Assembly (NCBI RefSeq): GCF_000980885.2
Contig: NZ_LBDA02000015.1
Coordinates: forward strand, 26,545-90,544
Source of the DNA: Streptomyces malaysiense
GTDB lineage: Bacteria > Actinomycetota > Actinomycetes > Streptomycetales > Streptomycetaceae
Direction: 5' to 3'
Length of the DNA: 64,000 nt
The number at the start of each line of letters is the position of its first letter. The first letter of the stretch is position 1. The translations under genes and the position numbers were made by a program. A model generated the notes under the pieces. The model was not told where the DNA came from and did not search any database. It saw only the letters and a list, made by a program, of their open reading frames with translations. Positions 19,867 through 29,752 of this stretch are shown here, piece after piece.

Positions 19867-20637
19867 GTGCTGCTGCGCGAGCGGCCTTCGACGCCGCCCG
19901 ACGCCCCGCGGGGCGGATCCGGTGGATCCGGTGCATCCGGTGAGGGGCACGACGGCGCCTCCGGGCGGGACGGCCGCGGCGGCGAGGGCGAAGGGCAGCG
20001 GGACAATCCGTTCGCGCCGCCGCCGGAGGGCACGCCGGACCGGCCGTGGCAGCCGCGGCACCCTGGCGGTGCGTCCGGTGGCGGTGAGGGCGGTCAGGGC
20101 GGCGGTTCCTGGGGCAGCCGGTGGAGCGACCGGCAGCCCGGCCGGTCCCCCGGCGGCTTCGGGGAGCGTCCCGGCGCGGGTCCCCAGGGGCCCGGTGGGC
20201 AGGGCGGCGGTCAGGGCGGCCCCGGTGCGGGAATGCGCTGGGACCCCACGGACCCGGTCCAGCGCCGGGCGCGCTACGCGCTGCTGTCCGGGATGTGGGC
20301 CGTCTTCTTCGCGCTGTTCAGCTGGCCGTACGTGTCGCTGCTGCTGGGCTCGCTGGCGCTGTACTGGGGCATCAGCGCCCTGCGCGCCAAGCCCCGCACC
20401 CCCGCCCCGGACAAGCCGGCCCCGGCCTCCGGCCGCCCCCAGACAACGGCGGCCGTCGGCGGCCTGGTCACGGCGTCCCTGGCCCTGGTGCTGGTCGCCT
20501 CGACGTTCACGGTCCAGTTCGTCTACCGCGACTACTTCACGTGTGTGAACGACGCGCTCACGCACGAGGCGAAACAGTCGTGCCAGACGCTGCTGCCGCA
20601 GCAGTTGCGGGGCGTGCTCGGGGCGGAGAACGAGTAG
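19867..20637 (+). CDS. Gly-rich membrane protein of unknown function
   Basis: This roughly 256-residue protein has a long Gly/Pro/Ser/Arg-rich N-terminal region (about 125 residues, low complexity). Two membrane helices follow: [20 protein letters not shown] with [15 protein letters not shown], and [21 protein letters not shown] short outside tail carries two cysteines (YFTCVNDAL and [13 protein letters not shown]). I chose the GTG at 19867 because GGGGAGGGGA lies nine bases upstream. An ATG at 19798 in the same frame lacks a ribosome site. It is divergent from purN and convergent with the PerM-like gene. No function can be assigned. Confidence 0.7.
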   Translation: MLLRERPSTPPDAPRGGSGGSGASGEGHDGASGRDGRGGEGEGQRDNPFAPPPEGTPDRPWQPRHPGGASGGGEGGQGGGSWGSRWSDRQPGRSPGGFGERPGAGPQGPGGQGGGQGGPGAGMRWDPTDPVQRRARYALLSGMWAVFFALFSWPYVSLLLGSLALYWGISALRAKPRTPAPDKPAPASGRPQTTAAVGGLVTASLALVLVASTFTVQFVYRDYFTCVNDALTHEAKQSCQTLLPQQLRGVLGAENE

Positions 20638-20650
20638 CGCGGGGCCGGCG

Positions 20651-22339
20651 TCAGGGGGCCTCGGGGGTTCCGGGAGGTCCGGGGGGCTGGCCCGCCCGGC
20701 TCTGGCCCGCTTCCGTGGTCCCGGCTGGTTCCGGGGCTCCGGCGGTCTTCGCGCCTTCCGTCGCGGGGGCCTCGGGCAGGGGCTGCTCGGGGCGGAGGCC
20801 GGCGGGAAGGTCGATACGGAGTTCCGCCGGCGGCTCGGCCGGGAGGATGTCGTAGGCGTCCTCCTCGGGAAGGCCGTCCTCGCGCCTGGCCCTGTCCTCG
20901 GCGCGCTTCGCCTTCTCCTCGGCACGCCTGGTCCTGCCGTCGGCCTTCGCCGGGTCCTTCGGCTTCCCGGGTTCCCTGGGCCCGCGCCCGCCGGCCGGCT
21001 GCTCGGGCTCGTCCGCTGATCGCGGGGTTCCCGCGCCACGCAGCCGCCACGCCCGTACGACCAGGGCCGTCGGCAGGCCGAGCAGCGCGGTCCAGGCGCC
21101 CGCCGCCGGGCCGGTCCGCCACCACAGGGGGCCGAAGCGGGCGAGCGCGCCGACGCCCAACGGGCCGCCGGAGAGGGCGGCGAGCAGGGCCATCAGGAGT
21201 GCGCAGACCACGGCGGTCAGCAGGGTCACGCCGGTGGTACGGGCCGCCGACCAGCGCACCCGGGGCGGCTCCCCCCGACCCCGGCGTCGTACCGCCGCGC
21301 GGGCCACGAACCATCCGGCCACCATCCCCGCCGCGACCGGCACCAGGGCGGCCGCCCAGTTCAGCCGGGTGCCGGGGCCGGCGTCCGGGACCGCCGCGAG
21401 CAGCGGGAACGGCGGCAGCAGCGGGGCCGGGTCGGAGGCGAGCGGGTGCACCGGATGCCCGGTGCCGAGGACGAACCCGGGGCCGAGGGCGTAGGACGCG
21501 GCCCACACGGAGGCGTTGGGGACCAGCGCCATGCCGAGCAGCAGCACCGCGAACCGTCCCGTCCAGCCCTCCGTCAGCTGGAGGAAGGACGCCCGCGCCA
21601 CGTCCCCGTGCCACACCGTGGAGGCGGCGACGAGCAGTGCCCCGCCGCCGACCAGCGCGGCGGCCGACGCACCGGCGGCCCGTACGGCCGTGTCCAGCCG
21701 CGAGCGCGCGTCCGCGCCGAACACCAGCCGCCGCACCGGGCCCGGCACCGCCTTCAGCACGACCAGCAGCGGCTCGGACGGGCAGCCGTGCGCCGACCAC
21801 ACCCCGGCCCCCGCCCCGGCCGCCGCGACCAGGGGCAGGGACGTCGCCAACCAGCCCCAGGAGGGCCGGAGTTCACCGCCGGAGCAGTACAGCGCGGCGG
21901 CGCCGCCGACGGCGAGGTAGCCGAGGATCACACCGAGCCAGGCGGTGCGTACGGGTACCGGGGGCGGTCCGCCGGGCTCGCCGGAGGCGTCCGTGGCGTA
22001 CCGGCCGGCCCGGTACAGCAGCCAGGCGGGCAGCGCGAGCAGCAGCAACGGGGTGACGCCCACGGGGAGGGGCACGCCCGAGAGGGTGTCGGTGCGGACC
22101 AGTTCGACGCCGTGGGCCAGCAGCCACAGCGCGGCGGCGATGTGCAGCGCGCCGCTCGGCCCGCTGTCGGGGTACGGCGAGCTGATCCACAGGCCCAGGA
22201 CCAGCACGGCGAGCGCGCCGAGGCCGAGTCCGGCCGCGACCACGCCGTTCAGCAGGCTCGCGGACAGGCCGGGCGATCGGTCGCGCAGCCGGGCGGACAG
22301 GGGGGTGAGCGACGGTCGGCGCGCGGTCATCTGGGTCAC
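20651..22339 (-). CDS. DUF6350/PerM-like polytopic membrane protein
   Basis: This 562-residue protein has about ten hydrophobic helices over the first 420 residues, for example [22 protein letters not shown] and [19 protein letters not shown] charged, Lys/Arg/Glu/Pro-rich cytoplasmic tail follows. This matches the actinobacterial DUF6350 family, encoded beside purN; the mycobacterial relative PerM is linked to cell division. GTG at 22339 (VTQMTARR) was taken as the start; an ATG nine bases later is equally possible. It lies convergent to the Gly-rich membrane protein and divergent from the XRE/sigma-like gene. The family match is from memory; a role in division is inferred. Confidence 0.8.
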   Translation of the reverse strand: MTQMTARRPSLTPLSARLRDRSPGLSASLLNGVVAAGLGLGALAVLVLGLWISSPYPDSGPSGALHIAAALWLLAHGVELVRTDTLSGVPLPVGVTPLLLLALPAWLLYRAGRYATDASGEPGGPPPVPVRTAWLGVILGYLAVGGAAALYCSGGELRPSWGWLATSLPLVAAAGAGAGVWSAHGCPSEPLLVVLKAVPGPVRRLVFGADARSRLDTAVRAAGASAAALVGGGALLVAASTVWHGDVARASFLQLTEGWTGRFAVLLLGMALVPNASVWAASYALGPGFVLGTGHPVHPLASDPAPLLPPFPLLAAVPDAGPGTRLNWAAALVPVAAGMVAGWFVARAAVRRRGRGEPPRVRWSAARTTGVTLLTAVVCALLMALLAALSGGPLGVGALARFGPLWWRTGPAAGAWTALLGLPTALVVRAWRLRGAGTPRSADEPEQPAGGRGPREPGKPKDPAKADGRTRRAEEKAKRAEDRARREDGLPEEDAYDILPAEPPAELRIDLPAGLRPEQPLPEAPATEGAKTAGAPEPAGTTEAGQSRAGQPPGPPGTPEAP

Positions 22340-22443
22340 CCGGCCATGGTCCCAACGACACGCGCTTTCCCGGCGTAACAGGTGAAGCACCGTGGTGTCG
22401 CTCAATATATGTTTATGTCACTTATCGTACGAAAGGGTGCACG

Positions 22444-23496
22444 GTGAGCACGCAGATGCCCGCAAGCCCGTTGCCACCGCCGAAGGAACGCCGACGCCTG
22501 CGCCGGTCCTGCTCCCTGACCCGGGCTCAGCTGGCCGGACGCCTCGGCGTGGCCCGCGCCACGGTACGCGCGTGGGAGTCGGGCCGCCGGGTGCCGGCCG
22601 GCGCCGAGGGTCGTGCGTACACCGAGTTCCTCGGCGCGTTCACCCCGCCGACGGCCCCTGACGAACCGTCCGGGAGGGAGGGCCCCGGCAGGCCCGAGCC
22701 GCTGACGCCCGCTCAGGCGTTCGACGCGCTCTACGCCTTCTGCGCCCCGGCCCTCGTACGGCAGACCTATCTGCTGTGCGGGCGCCGCGAACTGGCCCGG
22801 GAGGCGGTGGAGCGCGCCTTCCAGCTGGCCTGGCAGCGCTGGCCCGAGGTGGCCAGGGACCGGGATCCGGCCGGGTGGGTCAGGGCGGTGGCGTACGACT
22901 GCGCGCTCTCGCCCTGGCACCGTTTCCGCCCCTGCTACCGGCACCCGGAGCCGCCGCCGGCCGACCCGGCCGACCGGGATCTGCTGGGCGCGCTGCTCGG
23001 ACTGCCCCCGTCGTACCGGCGCACGCTCGTGCTGTACGACGGTGTCGGCCTCGATCTCCCGGAGACGGCGGCGGAGACGGAGGCGAGCACACCGGCGGCG
23101 GCGAACCGGCTGACGCACGCGCGGGAGGCGATGGCCGCGCGGGTCCCCGAGCTGGCGGACGCGGCGCTGCTGCACCGCCGGCTGGCGGAACTGTCCTCCC
23201 GTGAACGGCTGCGCGCGTCCCGCCCCCCGGCGGTCCGCACCCTCGGCGAACGCCGCAACGTCTTCTGGACCCGGGCGGCGATCGCCTTCACGGTCACGAT
23301 CATCGGCGCGACGACGCTCACGCTCCGTACCGCCCCCACCCACTACGAACCCCCGATCGCCCCCGCCCAGGCCGTCAGGGGCGTCCCGCGCGCGGTACCG
23401 ATGGGACCGCTGTCCCGCGACGAACAGGCCCTGCGGACGAAGCTGCGTCAGGAGGATTCCTCGGGCAGCGCAAGGATCGAACCGACACCGAGGTGA
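22444..23496 (+). CDS. XRE helix-turn-helix fused to ECF sigma-like domains and a membrane anchor
   Basis: This 350-residue protein has an unusual order. Residues 20-60 form an XRE helix-turn-helix (LTRAQLAGRLGVARATVRAW). Residues 85-235 resemble ECF sigma factors: a region-2-like part (AFDALYAFCAPALVRQTYLL, then EAVERAFQLAWQRWPEVAR) and a region-4-like part (LPPSYRRTLVLYDGVGLDL). One membrane helix (AAIAFTVTIIGATTLTL) and a short outside tail complete it. It could be a membrane-tethered regulator. The core sigma signatures are weak, so promoter recognition is uncertain. GTG start after an AT-rich stretch. It is divergent from the PerM-like gene and convergent with sucD. Confidence 0.75.
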   Translation: MSTQMPASPLPPPKERRRLRRSCSLTRAQLAGRLGVARATVRAWESGRRVPAGAEGRAYTEFLGAFTPPTAPDEPSGREGPGRPEPLTPAQAFDALYAFCAPALVRQTYLLCGRRELAREAVERAFQLAWQRWPEVARDRDPAGWVRAVAYDCALSPWHRFRPCYRHPEPPPADPADRDLLGALLGLPPSYRRTLVLYDGVGLDLPETAAETEASTPAAANRLTHAREAMAARVPELADAALLHRRLAELSSRERLRASRPPAVRTLGERRNVFWTRAAIAFTVTIIGATTLTLRTAPTHYEPPIAPAQAVRGVPRAVPMGPLSRDEQALRTKLRQEDSSGSARIEPTPR

Positions 23497-23529
23497 CCCG
23501 CACGGCCATGGGCGAGCGCCGGTGGGCGC

Positions 23530-23578
23530 GAACGCCGGCAGGCCCGCCCCGTGGAACGGGACGGGCCTGCCGGCGTTC
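23530..23578. terminator. Bidirectional terminator upstream of the sucD 3' end
   Basis: A 17-bp perfect stem (23530-23546 with 23562-23578) with a 15-base loop lies between the convergent XRE/sigma-like gene and sucD, 30 bases past the sucD stop. Confidence 0.88.
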
Positions 23579-23607
23579 AGGTCAGAGGCTCGGCTCTGCC
23601 GAAGAGG

Positions 23608-24492
23608 TCACGCGCCCAGGATCTCGCGGGCGAGCTTCGCCGTCTCGGTCGGGGTCTTGCCGACCTTGACGCCCGCGGCCTCCAGGGCCTCCTTCTTCGC
23701 CTGCGCGGTGCCGGAGGAGCCGGACACGATCGCGCCGGCGTGACCCATGGTCTTGCCCTCCGGCGCGGTGAAGCCCGCGACGTAGCCGACGACCGGCTTC
23801 GTCACGTTCTCCTTGATGAACGCGGCGGCACGCTCCTCGGCGTCACCACCGATCTCACCGATCATCACGATGAGCTCGGTCTCGGGGTCCTCCTGGAACG
23901 CCGCGAGCGCGTCGATGTGCGTGGTGCCGATGATCGGGTCACCACCGATGCCGACGGCGGTCGAGAAGCCGATGTCACGCAGCTCGTACATCATCTGGTA
24001 CGTCAGCGTGCCGGACTTCGAGACCAGGCCGATGCGGCCCGGCTTGGTGATGTCGCCCGGGATGATGCCGACGTTCGACTGACCCGGGGTGATGATGCCG
24101 GGGCAGTTCGGGCCGATGATCCGGGTCTTGTTGCCCTTCTTGCCGGCGTGGGCCCAGAACGACGCCGAGTCGTGCACCGCGATGCCCTCGGTGATCACGA
24201 CGGCCAGCGGGATCTCGGCGTCGATGGCCTCGACGACGGCGTCCTTGGTGAACTTCTCCGGCACGAAGATGACGGAGACGTCGGCGCCGGTCTTCTCGAT
24301 GGCCTCCTTGACGGTGCCGAAGACGGGTACCTCGGTGCCGTCGAAGTCCACGGTCTGACCCGCCTTGCGCGGGTTCACGCCGCCCACGACGTTCGTGCCG
24401 TCACCGAGCATGAGCTTGGTGTGCTTCATGCCGGTGGCGCCGGTCATGCCCTGGACGATGACCTTGCTGTCCTTGTTGAGCCAGATAGCCAT
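23608..24492 (-). CDS. sucD: Succinyl-CoA synthetase alpha subunit
   Basis: This 294-residue subunit binds CoA and carries the phosphohistidine intermediate while converting succinyl-CoA to succinate with NTP formation. Motifs are the CoA-binding [36 protein letters not shown] and the phosphorylated histidine in [15 protein letters not shown]. Length is standard. It follows sucC by 27 bases as the second gene of the operon, with a strong terminator after it. Confidence 0.98.
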   Translation of the reverse strand: MAIWLNKDSKVIVQGMTGATGMKHTKLMLGDGTNVVGGVNPRKAGQTVDFDGTEVPVFGTVKEAIEKTGADVSVIFVPEKFTKDAVVEAIDAEIPLAVVITEGIAVHDSASFWAHAGKKGNKTRIIGPNCPGIITPGQSNVGIIPGDITKPGRIGLVSKSGTLTYQMMYELRDIGFSTAVGIGGDPIIGTTHIDALAAFQEDPETELIVMIGEIGGDAEERAAAFIKENVTKPVVGYVAGFTAPEGKTMGHAGAIVSGSSGTAQAKKEALEAAGVKVGKTPTETAKLAREILGA

Positions 24493-24519
24493 GGTGTGTC
24501 GGTGTCCTCGTCCTCGTGC

Positions 24520-25698
24520 TTACTTGGCGGCGGCCAGCTCGGCGGCCTTCGCGGCCGCGCCGTCCATGGTGTCGACGCGCTGCACCAGCGGGTGGTTGGC
24601 GTCCGTGAGGATCTTCCGGCCCAGCTCGGCGTTGTTGCCGTCGAGGCGGACGACGAGCGGCTTCTCGACCTTCTCGCCGCGGTCCTCCAGGAGCTTCAGG
24701 GCCTGCACGATGCCGTTGGCGACCTCGTCACAGGCGGTGATGCCACCGAAGACGTTCACGAAGACGGACTTGACGTCCGGGTCGCCCAGGATGATCTCCA
24801 GGCCGTTCGCCATCACCTGGGCGGAGGCGCCGCCGCCGATGTCCAGGAAGTTGGCGGGCTTCACGCCACCGTGGTTCTCACCGGCGTACGCGACGACGTC
24901 CAGGGTGCTCATGACGAGACCCGCGCCGTTGCCGATGATGCCGACCTCACCGTCGAGCTTGACGTAGTTGAGGTTCTTCTCCTTGGCGGCGGCCTCCAGC
25001 GGGTTGGCCGCGGCCTTGTCGTGCAGCGCCTCGAAGTCCGGGTGACGGAACTCGGCGTTGTCGTCCAGGGAGACCTTGCCGTCCAGGGCGATGACGTCAC
25101 CCGAGGCGACCTTGGCCAGCGGGTTGACCTCGACCAGGAGGGCGTCCTCCTTGATGAAGGTGTCCCACAGCTTGACCAGGACGTTGGCGACCTGGTCGGC
25201 GACCTCGGCCGGGAACTTGGCGGCCGCGACGATCTCGCGGGCCTTCTCGGGGGTCACACCGTCGATCGCGTCGATCGGCGTCTTGGCGACGGCCTCGGGG
25301 CGGGTGGCCGCCACCTCCTCGATCTCCACGCCGCCCTCGACGGAGGCGATGGAGAGGAAGGTGCGGTTCGCACGGTCGAGGAGGAAGGAGACGTAGTACT
25401 CCTCGACGATCTCCGGGGCGGTCTCGGCGATCATCACCTTGTGGACCGTGTGGCCCTTGATGTCCATGCCGAGGATGTCCGTCGCACGCGCGACGGCCTC
25501 GTCCGCGGAGGCGGCCAGCTTCACGCCGCCGGCCTTGCCACGACCACCGACCTTCACCTGCGCCTTGACGACGGACTTGCCGCCCAGACGCTCGGTGATC
25601 TCGCGCGCCGCCTCAGGCGTGTCGATGACTTCACCGGCCAGCACCGGTACATCGTGCTTGGCGAAGAGGTCCCTCGCCTGGTACTCGAACAGGTCCAC
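24520..25698 (-). CDS. sucC: Succinyl-CoA synthetase beta subunit
   Basis: This 392-residue ATP-grasp subunit binds the nucleotide and succinate. The N terminus [20 protein letters not shown] is canonical. Other motifs are [52 protein letters not shown] and [15 protein letters not shown]. It is the first gene of sucCD. Its upstream region is a long 513-base gap containing the promoter and two hairpins. Confidence 0.98.
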   Translation of the reverse strand: MDLFEYQARDLFAKHDVPVLAGEVIDTPEAAREITERLGGKSVVKAQVKVGGRGKAGGVKLAASADEAVARATDILGMDIKGHTVHKVMIAETAPEIVEEYYVSFLLDRANRTFLSIASVEGGVEIEEVAATRPEAVAKTPIDAIDGVTPEKAREIVAAAKFPAEVADQVANVLVKLWDTFIKEDALLVEVNPLAKVASGDVIALDGKVSLDDNAEFRHPDFEALHDKAAANPLEAAAKEKNLNYVKLDGEVGIIGNGAGLVMSTLDVVAYAGENHGGVKPANFLDIGGGASAQVMANGLEIILGDPDVKSVFVNVFGGITACDEVANGIVQALKLLEDRGEKVEKPLVVRLDGNNAELGRKILTDANHPLVQRVDTMDGAAAKAAELAAAK

Positions 25699-25954
25699 GC
25701 GCTTCCGTCCCTATCAGTGATCTCGCGGTTCGTTGGATGCGTGGGCGTGCCGCGAAGGGCAACGTGACGTCCGCTTGTCACTAGGGGGGCGCACACGGTG
25801 TCCGAGCGCGCGGCATGTCCGTCTCGCAGGTTATCGCCGCTTGCGGGGGCTCCCTAAATCGAGGGTCACACACGAGCGGTGATACCTGTCACATGATGCC
25901 GGGTTCTCTGGCACGCCGTGCCGCAACATCCTCACCCTACCGACGGGTACGAGA

Positions 25955-25984
25955 CCTCACCGGGCTGGGGTTTACCCGGTGAGG
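25955..25984. terminator. Hairpin upstream of sucC
   Basis: CCTCACCGGG pairs perfectly with CCCGGTGAGG across a 10-base loop. It lies about 230 bases beyond the VWA stop and 260 upstream of sucC. It could be a second terminator of the VWA operon or an RNA element. The role is uncertain. Confidence 0.5.
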
Positions 25985-26069
25985 CCCCCGGACGACCCCG
26001 ATGGCGCCGGGGCCGGACCGGTTGATCCCCACCCCAATGGGGACCACCCGCCCCACCCGCGAAGCTCCG

Positions 26070-26102
26070 CCCGGTCGGTCCGACGGCGTTCGGCCGACCG
26101 GG
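26070..26102 (-). terminator. Probable terminator of the MoxR/DUF5682/VWA operon
   Basis: CCCGGTCGG (26070-26078) pairs with CCGACCGGG (26094-26102) around a 15-base loop, 110 bases past the VWA stop codon. Confidence 0.55.
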
Positions 26103-26211
26103 TGCGACCGCCCCGCGGAGCGAGCCGACCGGGCGACGAGCGGATGTGCCGGCTACCCCATGCCCCCTGCGACGCCCCGTACGCCGCACGGGTTCCCGGT
26201 TCCCCTCTTCG

Positions 26212-27372
26212 TCACACCGTCTCCGGTACCGGCAGCGGCCGCTTCTCCAGTGCCGCCGCCATCACCTCGGGGAACAGGTCGGGGGTGCAGGCGAAGGCCG
26301 GGGCACCGAGGGCGGCGAGCGCGGCCGCGTGCTGCCGGTCGTAGGCGGGCGCACCCTCGTCCGACAGCGCGAGCAGCGCCACGAACTGCACCCCGGACGC
26401 CTTCATGGCCGCCACCCGCTTGAGCATCTCGTCGCGGATGCCGCCCTCGTAGAGGTCGCTGATCAGCACGACGACGGTCTCGGCGGGCCGGGTGACGCGC
26501 GCCTGGCAATAAGCGAGCGCCCGGTTGATGTCCGTGCCGCCGCCGAGCCGGGTGCCGAAGAGGACGTCCACGGGGTCGTCCAGCTGGTCGGTGAGGTCGG
26601 CCACCGCAGTGTCGAAGACGACCAGACGGGTGCTGATCGACCGCATGGAGGCGAGGACCGCGCCGAAGACGGACGCGTGAACCACGGACGCCGCCATCGA
26701 GCCGGACTGGTCGATGCAGAGGATCACCTCCTTCTTCACCGACCGCGCGGCGCGCCCGTGGCCGATGAGCCGCTCCGGCACGATCGTGCGGTACTCGGGC
26801 AGGTAGTGCTTGAGGTTGGCCGCGACGGTGCGGTTCCAGTCGATGTCGTGGTGGCGCGGCCGGCTGACGCGGGCGCCGCGGTCCAGGGCACCGGTCAGGG
26901 TGGCCCGGGTGCGGGTCGCGAGCCGCTTCTCGAGTTCGTCCACCACCTTGCGCACGACCGCCCGCGCCGTCTCCTTCGTCGTCTCCGGCATCGCGCTTTT
27001 GAGCGAGAGCAGCGTGCCGACCAGGTGCACGTCGGCCTCCACTGCCTCCAGCATCTCCGGCTCCAGCAGCAGGGCGGAGAGTCCGAGCCGGTCGACGGCG
27101 TCGCGCTGCATGACCTGGACCACGGAGGACGGGAAGTAGGTGCGGATGTCCCCGAGCCAACGGGCCACGGACGGTGCCGAGGACCCGAGCCCGGCCGCGC
27201 GCTCCCGGCCCGGCCGCGGCCTGTCCCCCTTGCCGTAGAGCGCGGCCAGCACCCCGTCCATCCCCGCGTCGCGCCCGGACAGCGCGCATCCGGTGCCGTC
27301 CGCCTGCTCGCCGCCGAGCACGAGGCGCCAGCGCCGCAGCCGCTCGCGCGCCGGGTCCCCGGGCTCCGTCAC
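26212..27372 (-). CDS. VWA-domain (CoxE-like) protein of the MoxR island
   Basis: This 386-residue protein has a helical N-terminal half (about 1-215) and a von Willebrand A domain with an intact metal site: DQSGSM at 221-226, threonine in RLGGGTDINRAL and aspartate in VLISDLYEGG. In MoxR/VWA systems the VWA partner binds a client through the metal, and the AAA+ ATPase remodels it. That function is known for the family; the client is unknown. It starts at GTG 27372, 10 bases after the DUF5682 stop, and is the last gene of the MoxR operon. No signal peptide or membrane helix is visible, so it acts in the cytoplasm. Confidence 0.88.
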   Translation of the reverse strand: MTEPGDPARERLRRWRLVLGGEQADGTGCALSGRDAGMDGVLAALYGKGDRPRPGRERAAGLGSSAPSVARWLGDIRTYFPSSVVQVMQRDAVDRLGLSALLLEPEMLEAVEADVHLVGTLLSLKSAMPETTKETARAVVRKVVDELEKRLATRTRATLTGALDRGARVSRPRHHDIDWNRTVAANLKHYLPEYRTIVPERLIGHGRAARSVKKEVILCIDQSGSMAASVVHASVFGAVLASMRSISTRLVVFDTAVADLTDQLDDPVDVLFGTRLGGGTDINRALAYCQARVTRPAETVVVLISDLYEGGIRDEMLKRVAAMKASGVQFVALLALSDEGAPAYDRQHAAALAALGAPAFACTPDLFPEVMAAALEKRPLPVPETV

Positions 27373-27382
27373 GTCTCGGTCG

Positions 27383-29752
27383 TCATGCGCCCACCCCCGT
27401 GAGGCTCTCCTCGGTCGCTGTCCCGAGCAGCAGCCGCAGCACGGGGAGTACGGCGTCGGCGCGCTCGGCGTCCGGCCCGGCGCCGAAGCCCGGTGCGACG
27501 AGTCTCCGGGCCACCGGGTCGCCCCGGTCCCCCGAACCGCGCCGGACCAGTTCGCCGAGGGTCCTGCGCACCCCCGGGTCGTACGCCGCGAACGTGCGCC
27601 GCAGCAGCGGCAGTACGTCCGTGAACGCCTGCGCCGGCACCTCGGTCAGCCAGCTGTCGACCAGGCCGAGCAGCCGCTCGTCGTGCACCAGCAGCATGCC
27701 GCCCCCGCCGCCGACGAAGCCCTCGATCCAGGCGGCGGCGTCGGCGGGCGGCGTCCCCGGCGACAGCGCGAGCCCCATCAGCCGCGCCGCCTCGCCGCCC
27801 CCCAGCTCCCCCTCGTCCGTCAACAACCGCACCGCCCGTCCCCGGACCACCCCGGCGACGGTGTCCCGCCCCGCGAGAACGTGGAGCACACCCCGCCAGC
27901 GCCGCCGCAGCCCGCCGAGACCCCGGACACGGCCGGTACCGTCGGGGACCGGGGCCGGGGCGGCGCCTCCGGCGCCGGCGGCCGCCTCCCCCAACAAGCC
28001 CACCGCTGTGTGCACCGCGTCCACATGCCCCCGCATCAGCTCCGCCGCGTCGCTGTCCAGGGCGGTGCACGCCGGGGGCAGCCCGACGAAGATACGTTCG
28101 GCCAGGCCGGCCGCGACCTCGGACAGTGCGCGGGTGGCGGTGCCCCGCACGTCGCCGTAGCGCAGGGACCGGACGAGCGCGGGCAGGGCCTGGGCGAGGT
28201 GACCGACGTCCGTGTCCAGGGCCGCACGGTCGGTGAGCGCCCTCATCACCGCGGGCAGGGCGTCGGGCAGACCGGCGAGCAGGCACCGCTCGGCGAGCGC
28301 CGTGACGTCGGCGAGCGCCCCGGCCGCCGCCGCGTCCGCCTCCGCCCTGGCCCGCGCCGCCGCGGCCACGGTCGTCCCCCACACCCCCGCCTCCGCGACC
28401 CGCACCGACAGCTCCGGCTCCCAGCGCAGCCGCCAGGTCTCCCGGAACGTGCCCGTGCTCCCCCGCGAGGGGCCCGGCTCCCCCCAGCCGATCCCGAGCA
28501 GCCGCAGCCGGTGCAGCAGCCTGCTGCGGCCCGCGTCCGTCTCCCCCCGAAGATCCAGTTCCAGCTCGCGCTCCAGCGCCTCCGGCTTGAGCCGCAGCGA
28601 GCGCTGCCGCCGCACCAGATCACGCTGCAGCGGCACGGCGGGGGCCGAATCCGGCACCTCCCCGAGGACGTCCCCGACCACCAGCCGGTCGTGCACCAGC
28701 GCGAGCGGCACGTCCGAGCCGTCGCACATCACCGCGCGCACCGCGTCGGTGGTCTCGCCCAGGCCGGGCAGCGGGCGCCCGCGCACGGCCGCCAGGGTGT
28801 CGGCGAGCCGTACGGCCTCGATGACATGCGCGGAGGAAACGATCCGGTCCTCCGCGCGCAGCAGCCCGGCCACCTTGGTCAGCCACCGTTCCACCGGCCG
28901 GTCGGGGGCGTGGAAGAGATGGCCGTACCAGCCGGGCGAGTCGATGCCGGCGCCGTAGCCGCTCGACCGGGCCAGCCTGCGGTGCGTCCAGGGCACCCAG
29001 GTCAGGTCGGCCTTGACCTTGGGCAGCCCCTTCAGCAGTGCCCGGTCGGCGGTGACGGTCGTCCGCTCGCGCAGCGCGGGCACGTGCCAGGCCCCGCAGA
29101 CCACGGCCACCGCGTCCCCGGACTCCTTGCGCGCGGCGCGCAGTCGGAGCCGCATGTGCGCCTCGCGCACCAGGTCCCGGGGGCGTCCGCCCGCGCCGTA
29201 CCGCTCGCGCAGCGCGCCCATGGCCTCGGCCAGCGCCTCGAACGGGGCGAACGGGTCCCGCTCCCCGGGCCCCCGGTGTTCCACGACGTCCTCCCACCAG
29301 CGCTCGGGGTCGTCGTACCCGGCGGCCCCGGCGAGCTCGGCGAGCGGGTCGACGCGGACCCGCTCGCCCTCGGTGGTCCGGGTCTCCTCCCCTTCCCCCG
29401 GCGGGAGTTCCGCGTCCCAGGCGAGGGTGTGGGCGGCCGGCAGGTCGATGAAGCGGGCCGGGACGCCGTGCTCCAGCGCCCAGCGCACGGCCACCCACTC
29501 CGGGCTGAAGGCGGCGAACGGCCAGAACGCGGAGCGGCCGGGCTCGTCCACGGCATGGGCGAGCAGCGCGACCGGCGGCCGCAGATCCGGGTCGGCGGCC
29601 AGCGGGACCAGCGCGTCGGCCTCGGGCGGCCCCTCGATCAGGACGGTGGCGGGCCGGGCGGCGTCCAGCGCGGCCCGCACCGCGCGGGCGGAGCCGGGCC
29701 CGTGGTGCCGCACCCCCAGCAGGAGCGGACCGGCACCGGCCGTGCCGGTCAT
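27383..29752 (-). CDS. DUF5682 protein with TIKI/TraB-like N-terminal motifs
   Basis: This 789-residue cytoplasmic protein matches the DUF5682 family. Its first 330 residues show a motif series that I compare with the TIKI/TraB/EreA/ChaN fold. LLGVRHHGPGSARAVRAAL lies at 11-29, and TVLIEGPPEADAL at 36-48. REAHMRLRLRA follows near 196-206, and VVCGAWHVPAL at 217-227. In that superfamily the GxxH histidines and the ExP acid build a metal-dependent hydrolase site. The rest is a long helical region without recognised motifs. Its ATG overlaps the MoxR stop as ATGA, so the ATPase and this protein are made together. It may be the effector or the client of the MoxR/VWA machine; this is inference. Confidence 0.85.
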   Translation of the reverse strand: MTGTAGAGPLLLGVRHHGPGSARAVRAALDAARPATVLIEGPPEADALVPLAADPDLRPPVALLAHAVDEPGRSAFWPFAAFSPEWVAVRWALEHGVPARFIDLPAAHTLAWDAELPPGEGEETRTTEGERVRVDPLAELAGAAGYDDPERWWEDVVEHRGPGERDPFAPFEALAEAMGALRERYGAGGRPRDLVREAHMRLRLRAARKESGDAVAVVCGAWHVPALRERTTVTADRALLKGLPKVKADLTWVPWTHRRLARSSGYGAGIDSPGWYGHLFHAPDRPVERWLTKVAGLLRAEDRIVSSAHVIEAVRLADTLAAVRGRPLPGLGETTDAVRAVMCDGSDVPLALVHDRLVVGDVLGEVPDSAPAVPLQRDLVRRQRSLRLKPEALERELELDLRGETDAGRSRLLHRLRLLGIGWGEPGPSRGSTGTFRETWRLRWEPELSVRVAEAGVWGTTVAAAARARAEADAAAAGALADVTALAERCLLAGLPDALPAVMRALTDRAALDTDVGHLAQALPALVRSLRYGDVRGTATRALSEVAAGLAERIFVGLPPACTALDSDAAELMRGHVDAVHTAVGLLGEAAAGAGGAAPAPVPDGTGRVRGLGGLRRRWRGVLHVLAGRDTVAGVVRGRAVRLLTDEGELGGGEAARLMGLALSPGTPPADAAAWIEGFVGGGGGMLLVHDERLLGLVDSWLTEVPAQAFTDVLPLLRRTFAAYDPGVRRTLGELVRRGSGDRGDPVARRLVAPGFGAGPDAERADAVLPVLRLLLGTATEESLTGVGA

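Larger units (their letters stand above)
25699..26211. other. Long intergenic region upstream of sucC
   Basis: These 513 bases lie between the VWA gene stop and the sucC start, both on the minus strand. I see the probable sucC promoter zone near 25830-25900 (relatively AT-rich) and a 10-bp perfect stem at 25955-25984. A 9-bp stem with a 15-base loop lies at 26070-26102. There is no ORF with Streptomyces codon bias. Confidence 0.6.
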
